DNA of 64,000 nucleotides from Flagellimonas okinawensis (GCF_029194005.1 NZ_JARFVA010000001.1:1-64000); one strand, 5' to 3'. Positions 1 through 6,906 are shown, counted from the stretch's first letter. Numbers and translations: made by a program. The notes: generated from the sequence alone by a model not told the origin.

Positions 1-36
1 CAACGGTCTCCTTTACTTTGAATTTATATATTAAAT

Positions 37-176
37 AAGAGAAAGAGGAGAACTAAAACGGTCTCTAAGTTAAGCCTTACTAGACGTATCAGTCCTCTTT
101 TCTCCTAAAAGTTGCATAGAACCAATTGGAATACCAGGTGTTGTAGCACCCAATAAAGGAAATAGTTTTTGCAACA
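37..176 (+). ncRNA. Putative IS110 bridge RNA
   Basis: Two stem-loops lie in the non-coding left end. The first has an 11-bp stem with one bulge (39-49 with 93-104) around a 43-nt internal loop. That loop contains AACGGTCTC at 57-65, identical to the left target flank at 2-10, and AGCC at 73-76, complementary to GGCT at 1230-1233 in the right flank. The second is closed by GTTGCA/TGCAAC (111-116 with 170-175) and contains TTGGAATAC at 126-134, identical to the element's right end at 1221-1229. It also contains AATAAAGG at 152-159, complementary at 7 of 8 positions to the left end at 10-17. These are the target-binding and donor-binding loops known for IS110 bridge RNAs. Transcription and exact ends are inferred. 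Confidence 0.75.
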
Positions 177-201
177 TAATTTAACCGTCAATTTTAAAAT
201 T

Positions 202-1191
202 ATGAAAAATTACAAAGAAGCCATTGGTATCGATGTATCAAAGAAGACTTTAGACGTTAGCTGTCATCTATTGGGCAAGCACAAGGTGTTTACGAACGAC
301 ATAAGGGGTTATCGTTCCATGTTGTCCTGGGTGGGAAAAGAAGTAAAGGACTCCTTTTTTTACTGTTTTGAAAACACGGGGAACTATTCCTTGAAACTGT
401 CTTGCTATTTAAGTAGGCAAGGTGTTGATTATGTAGAGGAGAATCCGTTGAGGATAAAAAGATCCCTGGGTCTGGTAAGGGAAAAGACTGACAAGGTGGA
501 TTCCCGGCTCATAGCAAGATATGCCTGGTTGTGCAGGGAAGAACTGACCGTGAGCGAGGCAAAGAGTTTGGTTTATCAGGAGTTAGGGAGATTATTGGGC
601 CTTCGTGATCAAATGGTACGCAATAGGGCGGGGCTATTGGGCACCTTAAAGGAGATGGAGCATTTGTTGGGGAGTCCTTCCACGGATATAGGCTGTATTT
701 CCATCAAGAGGGCGATAGCTTCACTTGATAAACAGGTCAAGGCCATTGAGGCTAGAATGGATCAGATATTAAGGGAGGATGAGGAATTGTCGGGCAATTA
801 CGGACTGTTGCTTTCTTTACGTGGGATTGGTTTTGTGGTGGCGTGCCAGCTGCTCTATCACACCCAAAACTTCCGACAATTCGATTCATGGAGAAAATTT
901 TCGAGTTATTGTGGCCTGGCTCCCTATGACCATCAATCCGGCAGTAGTTTGCGAAAAAGGAAACAGTGTCATTGGATAGGGGACAGGAAGATGAAGACTT
1001 TGTTGAGCATGGCCGGTATATCGGCGATACAACATGATCCGGAACTCAGGGCGTACTATAAACGGAAAATAGCGGAAGGGAAGCCTAAGATGGTTGCTTT
1101 GAACAATGTCAGGAACAAACTTTTGGCAAGGGCATTCTCTGTGGTTAAAAGAGGGACACCATACGTGGTTTTACAAAAATTCGCTGCTTGA
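202..1191 (+). CDS. IS110-family transposase (DEDD recombinase)
   Basis: A 329-residue transposase that would catalyse excision and insertion of the element guided by its bridge RNA. The N-terminal RuvC-like domain shows the DEDD tetrad: D11 in GIDVSKK, E57 in FENTG, and D97 and D100 in KTDKVD. The C-terminal Transposase_20-type domain has GIGFVVA near 208 and the conserved serine region HQSGSS near 244-249. The ATG at 202 is chosen because the family motif GIDVS follows within ten residues; an upstream in-frame ATG at 169 would add eleven residues overlapping the 3' foot of the bridge-RNA stem. The reading frame is intact with no frameshift, so the element may be active. Confidence 0.93.
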   Translation: MKNYKEAIGIDVSKKTLDVSCHLLGKHKVFTNDIRGYRSMLSWVGKEVKDSFFYCFENTGNYSLKLSCYLSRQGVDYVEENPLRIKRSLGLVREKTDKVDSRLIARYAWLCREELTVSEAKSLVYQELGRLLGLRDQMVRNRAGLLGTLKEMEHLLGSPSTDIGCISIKRAIASLDKQVKAIEARMDQILREDEELSGNYGLLLSLRGIGFVVACQLLYHTQNFRQFDSWRKFSSYCGLAPYDHQSGSSLRKRKQCHWIGDRKMKTLLSMAGISAIQHDPELRAYYKRKIAEGKPKMVALNNVRNKLLARAFSVVKRGTPYVVLQKFAA

Positions 1192-1229
1192 AAAAGGTTG
1201 AAATAAGTTTGGATTTGATCTTGGAATAC

Positions 1230-1350
1230 GGCTATGAGTAGTTGCGTGGGTTTGCAATTAACTTTGCAAGTACACACCAAACTGAAAATCCGCAAGGATT
1301 TTCAGAAATAGGCGAGAACAAGCAATTACTTATAGCCATTGTTGTAGTGC
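1230..1350. repeat. attC-like palindrome A (split by the IS110 element)
   Basis: The outer arms GGCTATGAGTAGTTGC (1230-1245) and GCAATTACTTATAGCC (1322-1337) pair at 14 of 16 positions, with the two differences allowing G-T wobble. A perfect inner hairpin with a GCAA loop lies at 1282-1305. The right arm is followed by 3 nt and then the box GTTGTAGTGC at 1341-1350. The left box with its 6-nt spacer now lies beyond the IS110 element, at 1-10 (CAACGGTCTC) and further left outside the window. Confidence 0.75.
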
Positions 1351-1354
1351 GTTT

Positions 1355-1957
1355 TTATTTATTTTCCGATAATAATTTTACAATATTCACTCTATATTCT
1401 TCGTCCTTTTCATTCAATTCAACAGTTCCATTTTTCAAGTCAGGATTCAGGAATATTTCTGCGTATAGATTCCGTTCGTCATTCTCGTCAAAGAATAGTT
1501 TAAAATGAAATCGTCCATTTTCCAAAACAGCTTTCTCTTTATTTAAGGGAAAAGCAGTAAATGTCAATTTTTCGCTTGTAAATTTTGACTTATTTGGTTG
1601 ACCATAAAGTTTAGAAATTACCTCGATTAGTTTGTCGCTTTCTTTTCCGATTGAGTGAATTTCAACTCCTTTTGCAGCAAAACTTGTATTGTCGATTTCT
1701 TCGTTCACAATTCCTGCTGGAATTTCGTCAGCAATGTTGATTTTCAGTCCGACAATTTGGTTTTCATATTTTGCTTTACATGTTAAACTCCAAAATCCAT
1801 TGGCTAATTTTTCTTTTTCCTTTATAGAGAAAATTAAATCTTGCCAACCTTCTTCAGCGTCTTGTTTGGCAGTCAATTCAATCAGATTATTATTTTGACC
1901 AAATCCGAAAACGCTACTTAAAATTCCCATTATCAATATCAGTTTCTTTATTTTCAT
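1355..1957 (-). CDS. Cassette gene: secreted protein of unknown function
   Basis: A 200-residue protein that I do not recognise. It begins with a signal peptide (MKIKKLILIMGILSSVFGFGQ, likely cleaved near residue 21), so it should be exported to the periplasm or surface. The mature part is acidic and mixed alpha/beta in appearance, with no catalytic motif or cysteine cluster that I can identify. The stop codon lies only 5 nt from the box GTTGTAGTGC and the start lies 17 nt from the opposite box at 1974-1983, so the cassette contains almost nothing except this gene. That compact packing is typical of integron cassettes. It has no promoter that I can see and may depend on read-through. Confidence 0.72.
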   Translation of the reverse strand: MKIKKLILIMGILSSVFGFGQNNNLIELTAKQDAEEGWQDLIFSIKEKEKLANGFWSLTCKAKYENQIVGLKINIADEIPAGIVNEEIDNTSFAAKGVEIHSIGKESDKLIEVISKLYGQPNKSKFTSEKLTFTAFPLNKEKAVLENGRFHFKLFFDENDERNLYAEIFLNPDLKNGTVELNEKDEEYRVNIVKLLSENK

Positions 1958-1973
1958 TAGGTTGCTCTCAAAT

Positions 1974-2163
1974 GCACTACAACGGTTCTCGGCTATGATT
2001 TCGTTGTGGCTGGCGGCTGGTGAGCGACGGCGCGGGCCGGTGCGATTTTCCAGCGAGCCATGGCCGCGTTACGAAAGCATTCCCGTAGTTAATAGTTTTA
2101 TTAAAAGTAGGGAATTTAGATCAAGGCAGGAGGGAACAATGAATTATAGCCAGTGTTGGCACC
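1974..2163. repeat. attC-like palindrome B
   Basis: Layout on the plus strand: box GCACTACAAC (1974-1983), 7-nt spacer, arm GGCTATGATTTCGTTG (1991-2006), a body with a GC-rich stretch around 2007-2070, arm CAATGAATTATAGCC (2137-2151), 3-nt spacer, box GTTGGCACC (2155-2163). The arms pair as an imperfect stem. The two outer boxes do not match each other, because each matches the far end of its own cassette. An open frame runs through this region on the plus strand but has no coding character. Confidence 0.76.
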
Positions 2164-2168
2164 AGTTT

Positions 2169-2555
2169 TTATTTTTTATTTAGCTCATTTTTTAACCAAT
2201 CCGAATCGTCAATTTTTATTTTTTTCTTTAAATCCAATGACAAACCTGTATTACAAATCAAAGCATGGCGAACTGTTTCCTCTGAATCGGTTTTGAGTAG
2301 GTCAAAAATCCGATTATTAATTTTTCTTTTTCTTGCTACGACATATCTAACTTTTACATCTATGTCGGTTGCAAGTAATTCGAGAATTTCAAGCGGAACA
2401 GTTTTATTATGAGCTACCCATTCTCTCATACTGGGATAATTTTCAATAATTTTTAACCAAGTTTTCACATCAGCTGAATCAGTGGCGGACTTCCTTTGCT
2501 CATCTAAGTTTTCACTTGTCCTTAATCGTATAAATTCTTCTGGTGAATGTATCAT
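2169..2555 (-). CDS. Cassette gene: HEAT-like / leucine-rich-variant repeat protein
   Basis: A 128-residue cytoplasmic protein with no signal peptide. From about residue 30 it shows repeated helical units of the type 'MREWVAHNKTVPLEILELLA' and 'VRYVVARKRKINNRIFDLL', spaced by about 24 residues. This is the pattern of HEAT-like or leucine-rich-repeat-variant solenoids that bind other proteins. No enzymatic motif is visible. It is the only gene in a cassette bounded by GTTGGCACC (2155-2163) and GGTGCCAAC (2564-2572), with 5 nt and 8 nt of spare sequence at the two ends. Its partner and role are unknown. Confidence 0.75.
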   Translation of the reverse strand: MIHSPEEFIRLRTSENLDEQRKSATDSADVKTWLKIIENYPSMREWVAHNKTVPLEILELLATDIDVKVRYVVARKRKINNRIFDLLKTDSEETVRHALICNTGLSLDLKKKIKIDDSDWLKNELNKK

Positions 2556-2563
2556 TTCAAATT

Positions 2564-2756
2564 GGTGCCAACGGCCGTGGCTATGTGCAGTGCGGGATTT
2601 GAAAGCGATAGTTTCAAATTAGCACGAACATAAGCGAGCTGTGTTTATATTTTTTAATTTTTGTTTCATAAATATACTAACTGCGAGCGGAATAAATGTA
2701 CAGACCTTTCAGTTTTACACTTCAACCCGCATTGCATATAGCCGATGTTGTAGTGC
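2564..2756. repeat. attC-like palindrome C
   Basis: The clearest of the intact sites. Box GGTGCCAAC (2564-2572), 6-nt spacer, arm GGCTATGTGCAGTGCGGG (2579-2596), inner hairpin ATTTGAAA/TTTCAAAT (2597-2619), long body, arm CCCGCATTGCATATAGCC (2726-2743), 3-nt spacer, box GTTGTAGTGC (2747-2756). The 18-nt arms match at 16 positions and both differences allow G-T pairs. The spacer asymmetry (6-7 nt against 3 nt) is the same in all three palindromes. Confidence 0.8.
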
Positions 2757-2759
2757 GTT

Positions 2760-3245
2760 TTATAATTTAATTTCCGCTAAGAATCTCAGTTCATCAGTTT
2801 CTGCATTTTCCGATTCCACGTTTTGGTTATTATAAGTCAGTTTGGTCGGTATATAGTAAGATACTTCACAAGGAAGTTCAACAAACCTTGCTTCAAAGTT
2901 CAAAATGATTGATGTCGAGTCGTCCAAATTAATTGTGAACTCAAAATTTGATTCATTAGGAATAAATAGATAAATAGTATTGTCATACTTTTTTATATAT
3001 TCATCGTCATATTGACTGGGCGGAATATATCGAAAGCCTGGATTTGAAAAGTCACCTTCGACAGTTATATTTTCAGGGTCGATTGTTCCATTTTCAATTA
3101 AGTTGGCACCAGTTTCATCAACTAATCTAATATACAATTCCGGAAATGCTGGGTCAAAAAGTGAACAGTCAATTCCGTTGTCATCGTCACTAGAACAACT
3201 TGTGAATAAAATTCCAATTAAAAAAAGAGTAAGTAATTTTTTCAT
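2760..3245 (-). CDS. Cassette gene: lipoprotein of unknown function
   Basis: A 161-residue protein starting with a type II signal peptide (MKKLLTLFLIGILFTSC). The lipobox cysteine at residue 17 is followed by SSDDD, the acidic tail that in Bacteroidetes favours surface export of lipoproteins. The remainder is Asp/Glu/Asn-rich with beta-like alternation and two later cysteines (C27 in DCSLF and one in LPCEVSY) that could form a disulfide. No family was recognised. It is the first cassette next to the recombinase, bounded by GTTGTAGTGC (2747-2756) and GCACTACAAC (3297-3306), with about 50 nt upstream of its start that could hold a promoter. Confidence 0.75.
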   Translation of the reverse strand: MKKLLTLFLIGILFTSCSSDDDNGIDCSLFDPAFPELYIRLVDETGANLIENGTIDPENITVEGDFSNPGFRYIPPSQYDDEYIKKYDNTIYLFIPNESNFEFTINLDDSTSIILNFEARFVELPCEVSYYIPTKLTYNNQNVESENAETDELRFLAEIKL

Positions 3246-3296
3246 AATTCAGATTTCTATTGAAATGCTTTAACATTCGATTGGTTGCGTTCAAAT

Positions 3297-3430
3297 GCAC
3301 TACAACTTGTTTATATACTGAACTCTTTTGGGTATATGAAATCAAAATGGGTGGCTATGCCCAGGTTTTGCCGTTCACACTTCAGTATAGATTACATGTA
3401 TTATTTTCTTACAATGCAATATAATCATAT
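3297..3430. other. Junction between recombinase and first cassette (attI-like candidate)
   Basis: This 134-bp stretch starts with the terminal box GCACTACAAC (3297-3306) of the first cassette and ends at the recombinase stop codon. It lacks the GGCTAT/ATAGCC arms of the other palindromes. Instead it has its own 9-bp perfect inverted repeat, TATACTGAA (3314-3322) with TTCAGTATA (3381-3389), and no second GTT box next to the recombinase. In integron terms this is where an attI site would sit. The sequence difference is seen; the role is inferred. Confidence 0.5.
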
Positions 3431-4546
3431 TTATAGGTCATCGAACGGATTGCTGATGTTTTTAATACTATGCTCCGTTACATGGGTATAGATCATGGTC
3501 GTCTTAGGACTGCTATGTCCCAAAAGCTCCTGTATATACCTTATATCCGTCCCGTTTTCCAATAAATGTGTGGCAAAACTATGCCTAAGAGTATGTAATG
3601 TAACTTCTTTTCGAATACCGGACCGGGCTATGGCCCTCTTTAAGATCCATTGCGCGCTACTTGTACTATACGTGGGTGAGTTTTGCCCTTCGAACAAATA
3701 ATCTTTGGGCTTATACTGCTTGTAGTACAATCGAAGGATTTCCAAAAAACTATGGGACAACAAAGTATATCTGTCCTTCTTGCCCTTAGCACTTTTTATG
3801 TGGATCAACATGCGCTTACTATCAATATCGTCGACCTTAAGATTAATCGCTTCTCCTATCCGTAAACCGCCGGAATACACAAGACCCAGTAATGTTTTAT
3901 GTTTTAAGTTGTAAGTCACGTCCAATAATGTTCGTACCTCCTCCTTGCTCAGAACTACCGGAAGCTTCTTTTCTTTCTTGGGTCGCACCAATTCAAGCAG
4001 ACCAATATCCATGTGTTTGAACAGAAAATATTTTTTAATCCCATTAATACATTGGTTTTGGTATGATATGGATTTGCCCTCACAAACAATAAACTCATAA
4101 TTAAAGGATTCTACCAAGCGCTTGGTATAACTTTTGGCCTTTTTGCCAATACAATACCGCATAAAAAAACCAGTTACTTCCACATAAGTGTTCACCGTGT
4201 GCGGACTCAACCTTTTCTCTTCCAACCATCTTCGGAACCTTTTTAGCTCCTTATAATGGAAATCATCCATGGGAGGGAGGGTATAAGGTGTTTTCTTTAC
4301 CGGAAAATCCAAGGGTTTTGGAGTCAGGTCGGAATAATCCACATAACAATTTATCTTTCTTAAATGATGGAATATACGACTAAGATTAATGGAAGTGTTG
4401 GCAACGAACCATGTGTTATCGGAGCTGTTAAACTGTATGTCCCTAAAACCAATAAGATGGTTTTCAACCACGGAATCCGTGTCAAAACAGATTTGTATAA
4501 TTTCTTCTCCCTTATAAGCGCCCCGGATAAGCTTTACCGTTTTCAT
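3431..4546 (-). CDS. Tyrosine recombinase/integrase of the cassette array
   Basis: A 371-residue site-specific recombinase with a complete active site: R229 (SGGLRIGE), a lysine near 254-257 (SAKGKKDR), H318 and R321 (HTLRHSF), H344 (LLGHSS) and nucleophile Y353 (TMIYTH). A SAM-like core-binding domain spans about 95-185. About 75 residues at the N-terminus precede it and are not part of Xer proteins. Between the lysine and the HxxR motif it lacks the roughly 20-residue insertion diagnostic of classical IntI, so by sequence it is Xer-like. The ATG at 4546 is chosen from the domain start; another at 4552 and a longer frame to 4618 are possible. It directly precedes the cassettes in the same orientation, which points to a role in their movement. 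Confidence 0.88.
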   Translation of the reverse strand: MKTVKLIRGAYKGEEIIQICFDTDSVVENHLIGFRDIQFNSSDNTWFVANTSINLSRIFHHLRKINCYVDYSDLTPKPLDFPVKKTPYTLPPMDDFHYKELKRFRRWLEEKRLSPHTVNTYVEVTGFFMRYCIGKKAKSYTKRLVESFNYEFIVCEGKSISYQNQCINGIKKYFLFKHMDIGLLELVRPKKEKKLPVVLSKEEVRTLLDVTYNLKHKTLLGLVYSGGLRIGEAINLKVDDIDSKRMLIHIKSAKGKKDRYTLLSHSFLEILRLYYKQYKPKDYLFEGQNSPTYSTSSAQWILKRAIARSGIRKEVTLHTLRHSFATHLLENGTDIRYIQELLGHSSPKTTMIYTHVTEHSIKNISNPFDDL

Positions 4547-4707
4547 CCCCATTGTATTAGGTATAAAGGGGATGCTGCACAACGTCAATATCGAAAGGAA
4601 ATCGATACCAAAGGTCAAATTACAAAAACCATTTGTATTTCAACCCCAATTTTTAAATACTCCGTTTACGTAGCATCCAAAATGAAGCTGATAAAGGGAA
4701 TTGGGAA

Positions 4708-5826
4708 CTACAGGTCCTTCACGTAGGTACATCTGCGCTTTATCACCTTGGGATCAAAGTGTTTCCACATTTGCTGTATGGCAATATTGTCCTCCAGCTC
4801 GGGAGTTCGTATACAATTAACAACCCCACGCTTTTTAAAGGTATGATGGTATTCGTTAAAAATAATGGAAGTCACCCCTTTGTTCTGGTATTTTGGATGA
4901 ATCCCGATCAAGTAAAAAATAGCATCTTTACTGTGCTTTCTCGCGTTTAGCAAGTGAAAAATTCCAAAAGGGAACAATTTACCTTTCGCTTTTTGCAATG
5001 CCTCCGAAAAAGAGGGCATTACAATCGCAAATGCCACAAGATTATCCTCGGCATCCACAACAAATTTGATGTATTCCGGATTTATGAAACTGATGTACTT
5101 TTTCTTAAAGTACTCTTTCTGAACATCCGTGATCTTCACAAAAGAAGATAGTTTGGCATAAGTATCGTTAAAAAGGTCGAACATCTTGTCCACCCAGGGC
5201 ATGATCTCGGAACTCTTTTCAAAATTAAGCTCACGAAGGCCATAACGCTTTTTGATCAACACATTGGCCTTGGCAAATAGTTTTGGGTCCGCATTGGCCG
5301 CCAAAAACTTGCTTTCGCGATACTCCTTCTCCTTGGTAAACCCATGCTGTTCGTAATGCGATTGGTAATACGGATGGTTGTACCAAGTTACCATGGTACC
5401 GATATGGTCAAAACCTTCGGTAAGTACACCCACTTTGTCCAAATTGGAAAAACCAACGGGACCTTCCATATATTCCAGCTGGTTTTGGTTACCAATTTCA
5501 CGGACTTTGTCCAATAGAGCTTTGGATACTTCCAGGTCGTCCACAAAATCGAACCAACCAAAGCGCATTTTTTTCAATCCTTGTTCCTTTACTTCCAACC
5601 AGTTGATGATGGCTGCAACACGCCCAACCACCTTATTGTCCTTGTAGGCCAAAAAGAACTGTGCCTCGGCAGTCTTAAAAACAGGATTTTCGTCCTTGTC
5701 AAAAGAAGCCATTTCATCTTTGATGATAGGGGGTACCCAATACGGGGAATCCTTGTATAGGGAAAATGGAAATTTTACAAAACGCTTAAGGTCGGATTTG
5801 GACTGAACCTGTTTAACGGTAACCAT
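4708..5826 (-). CDS. GNAT-fold N-acetyltransferase-like protein
   Basis: A 372-residue cytoplasmic protein of a conserved Bacteroidetes family with two GNAT-like lobes. The N-terminal part (about 1-180) has AYKDNKVVGRVAAII. The C-terminal part (about 225-370) has FYLIGIHPKYQNKGVTS, which resembles the acetyl-CoA pyrophosphate-binding motif R/Q-x-x-G-x-G/A. The substrate cannot be told from the sequence. It is the first chromosomal gene beyond the cassette array, and its 3' end lies about 160 bp from the recombinase start, so this gap is a candidate edge of the accessory region. Confidence 0.72.
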   Translation of the reverse strand: MVTVKQVQSKSDLKRFVKFPFSLYKDSPYWVPPIIKDEMASFDKDENPVFKTAEAQFFLAYKDNKVVGRVAAIINWLEVKEQGLKKMRFGWFDFVDDLEVSKALLDKVREIGNQNQLEYMEGPVGFSNLDKVGVLTEGFDHIGTMVTWYNHPYYQSHYEQHGFTKEKEYRESKFLAANADPKLFAKANVLIKKRYGLRELNFEKSSEIMPWVDKMFDLFNDTYAKLSSFVKITDVQKEYFKKKYISFINPEYIKFVVDAEDNLVAFAIVMPSFSEALQKAKGKLFPFGIFHLLNARKHSKDAIFYLIGIHPKYQNKGVTSIIFNEYHHTFKKRGVVNCIRTPELEDNIAIQQMWKHFDPKVIKRRCTYVKDL

Positions 5827-5892
5827 AGGTGCAAATTAATGCCCAATATTATGAATATTACTTGCAGTAGAAAAATGAAGTTGGATGAAAAC

Positions 5893-6861
5893 TTAAAAAT
5901 CTATCTTGCCTCCCTTGTTTTTATTGCGTCTTTTTGATCTTTTATTGGCGTTCTTTTTGATTTTCCCGTTCACTCCCGACTGTTGCTCGTTGATAGGGAT
6001 CAACTCATCTTTATGGAAATCCAATCGGTAAGAAAACCCAAGTACAACGAATATTCTGGAAGGATCGTTCTTAAATCCCGACCCTAAATGAAAATCCGCC
6101 TGAAAATTGGGGTTGATCAAACGGGCCACACCGGTCCTTAAAATAATATCCGAATATCGGTCGCCGGAAATACCTTGGCCTTCAAAGAAAACACTCCATC
6201 GTGGATCACGGAAAGCATGGGTAACCGAGAGGGCGTAGCGCCATTCCGGAAAATCGGTGGTAATACGATCATAAGCTATATTGGAAATCAACACAAATCT
6301 GGGTGAAAGCCTGCTCTGTGTCTGAATACCGCCTCGATAGGATATGGTGGGCTCACCCGGATAAAATGGATTGTCGCCCAACACAAAATTTGCGCCACCA
6401 TAAACCGATACGGCCGGAATCAAGTTTTTCCATTGAAAGAGGTTGTTGGCCCTCCAGCTGTACAAATTGGGTTTGTTGCGTTCCGGGTCTTTAAAAGGGT
6501 CGAACACCAAGTATTTTAAACCTACCCGGTTTCTCGAAAAATTCGTCAGTTTACCCTCAATGCCCAAATCGGGATACGTGATATTTTGTGTGATAAAAGA
6601 TCCTTCTGCAATAATTTCCAGTTCTTCAAAAAGCAACCCGTACCTAAACGCATAATCGGCCCCAAAAATATTGGAGTCGGAATTTAGATCGGCATTGTCC
6701 TGCTGTTCGTACAACATGCCCACCTCGGCCTGGACCACATTTTTACCAACGGCATAAGCACTCGCAGCCCTTCCGGGTCTGTTGGAGTTGATCACATCGG
6801 TGTATTGCGCAAAAATGAAAGTTGGGAATAGAACGAAAAGAAAAAGTGACTTTTTGATCAT
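5893..6861 (-). CDS. Outer-membrane transporter-like protein (phenol MetA-pathway family)
   Basis: About 322 residues with a signal peptide (MIKKSLFLFVLFPTFIFAQ). It is followed by alternating beta-strand sequence rich in aromatic residues, consistent with a beta-barrel of the PF13557-type 'transporter' family (DINSNRPGRA-like N-terminus, repeated GLKY, FRYGLL and SYRGGI strands). The last 30 residues are very basic (KKNANKRSKRRNKNKGG), which is unusual for a barrel and may be a periplasmic tail. The start at 6861 is preferred over 6873 because it begins directly at the signal peptide. Substrate unknown. Confidence 0.7.
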   Translation of the reverse strand: MIKKSLFLFVLFPTFIFAQYTDVINSNRPGRAASAYAVGKNVVQAEVGMLYEQQDNADLNSDSNIFGADYAFRYGLLFEELEIIAEGSFITQNITYPDLGIEGKLTNFSRNRVGLKYLVFDPFKDPERNKPNLYSWRANNLFQWKNLIPAVSVYGGANFVLGDNPFYPGEPTISYRGGIQTQSRLSPRFVLISNIAYDRITTDFPEWRYALSVTHAFRDPRWSVFFEGQGISGDRYSDIILRTGVARLINPNFQADFHLGSGFKNDPSRIFVVLGFSYRLDFHKDELIPINEQQSGVNGKIKKNANKRSKRRNKNKGGKIDF

Positions 6862-6906
6862 GGAAACATCCATATAACTGGGTTTTTAATAGTATTTTAA
6901 GATACG

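Larger units (their letters stand above)
11..1229 (+). mobile_element. IS110-family insertion sequence inside an attC-like repeat
   Basis: The element holds one DEDD transposase gene, a long non-coding left end (about 190 bp) and a short right end (about 38 bp), which is the IS110-group layout. The left boundary is placed after the flank 1-10 (CAACGGTCTC) and the right boundary before GGCTATGAG at 1230. Joining the two flanks rebuilds the arrangement of the intact repeat at 1981-1997, with no target duplication, as expected for IS110. Boundaries could shift by one or two bases because the exchange dinucleotide is uncertain. The insertion separates the two arms of the attC-like palindrome by about 1.2 kb. 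Confidence 0.82.
1..4546. other. Integron-like cassette array (partial, continues left of window)
   Basis: Reading the minus strand, the order is tyrosine recombinase (4546-3431), unique junction region, cassette 1 (lipoprotein), attC-like palindrome, cassette 2 (HEAT-like), attC-like palindrome, cassette 3 (secreted protein), then an attC-like palindrome interrupted by an IS110 element. All cassette genes point the same way as the recombinase, as in so-called reverse integrons. Each gene is framed by a matched inverted box pair: 1341-1350 with 1974-1983, 2155-2163 with 2564-2572, and 2747-2756 with 3297-3306. The box type alternates between neighbours, so it belongs to the cassette and not to the palindrome. 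The layout is directly visible; mobility by the adjacent recombinase is inferred. Confidence 0.78.

Noticed and set aside
1242..1508. 88-codon plus-strand open frame next to the IS110 element
   Set aside because: It runs through palindrome A and antisense to the secreted-protein gene; low-complexity Phe/Ser-rich translation typical of a shadow frame.
1962..2183. 73-codon plus-strand open frame in the palindrome between two cassettes
   Set aside because: It spans both arms of attC-like palindrome B and has no plausible start context or protein character; open only by chance.
1230..3430. CRISPR array
   Set aside because: The repeats are long, imperfect palindromes enclosing whole genes, with no short direct repeats of constant spacing and no cas genes.
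3431..4546. Prophage or integrative element integrase
   Set aside because: No phage, conjugation or tRNA att features lie nearby; the only associated DNA is the cassette array with attC-like sites.
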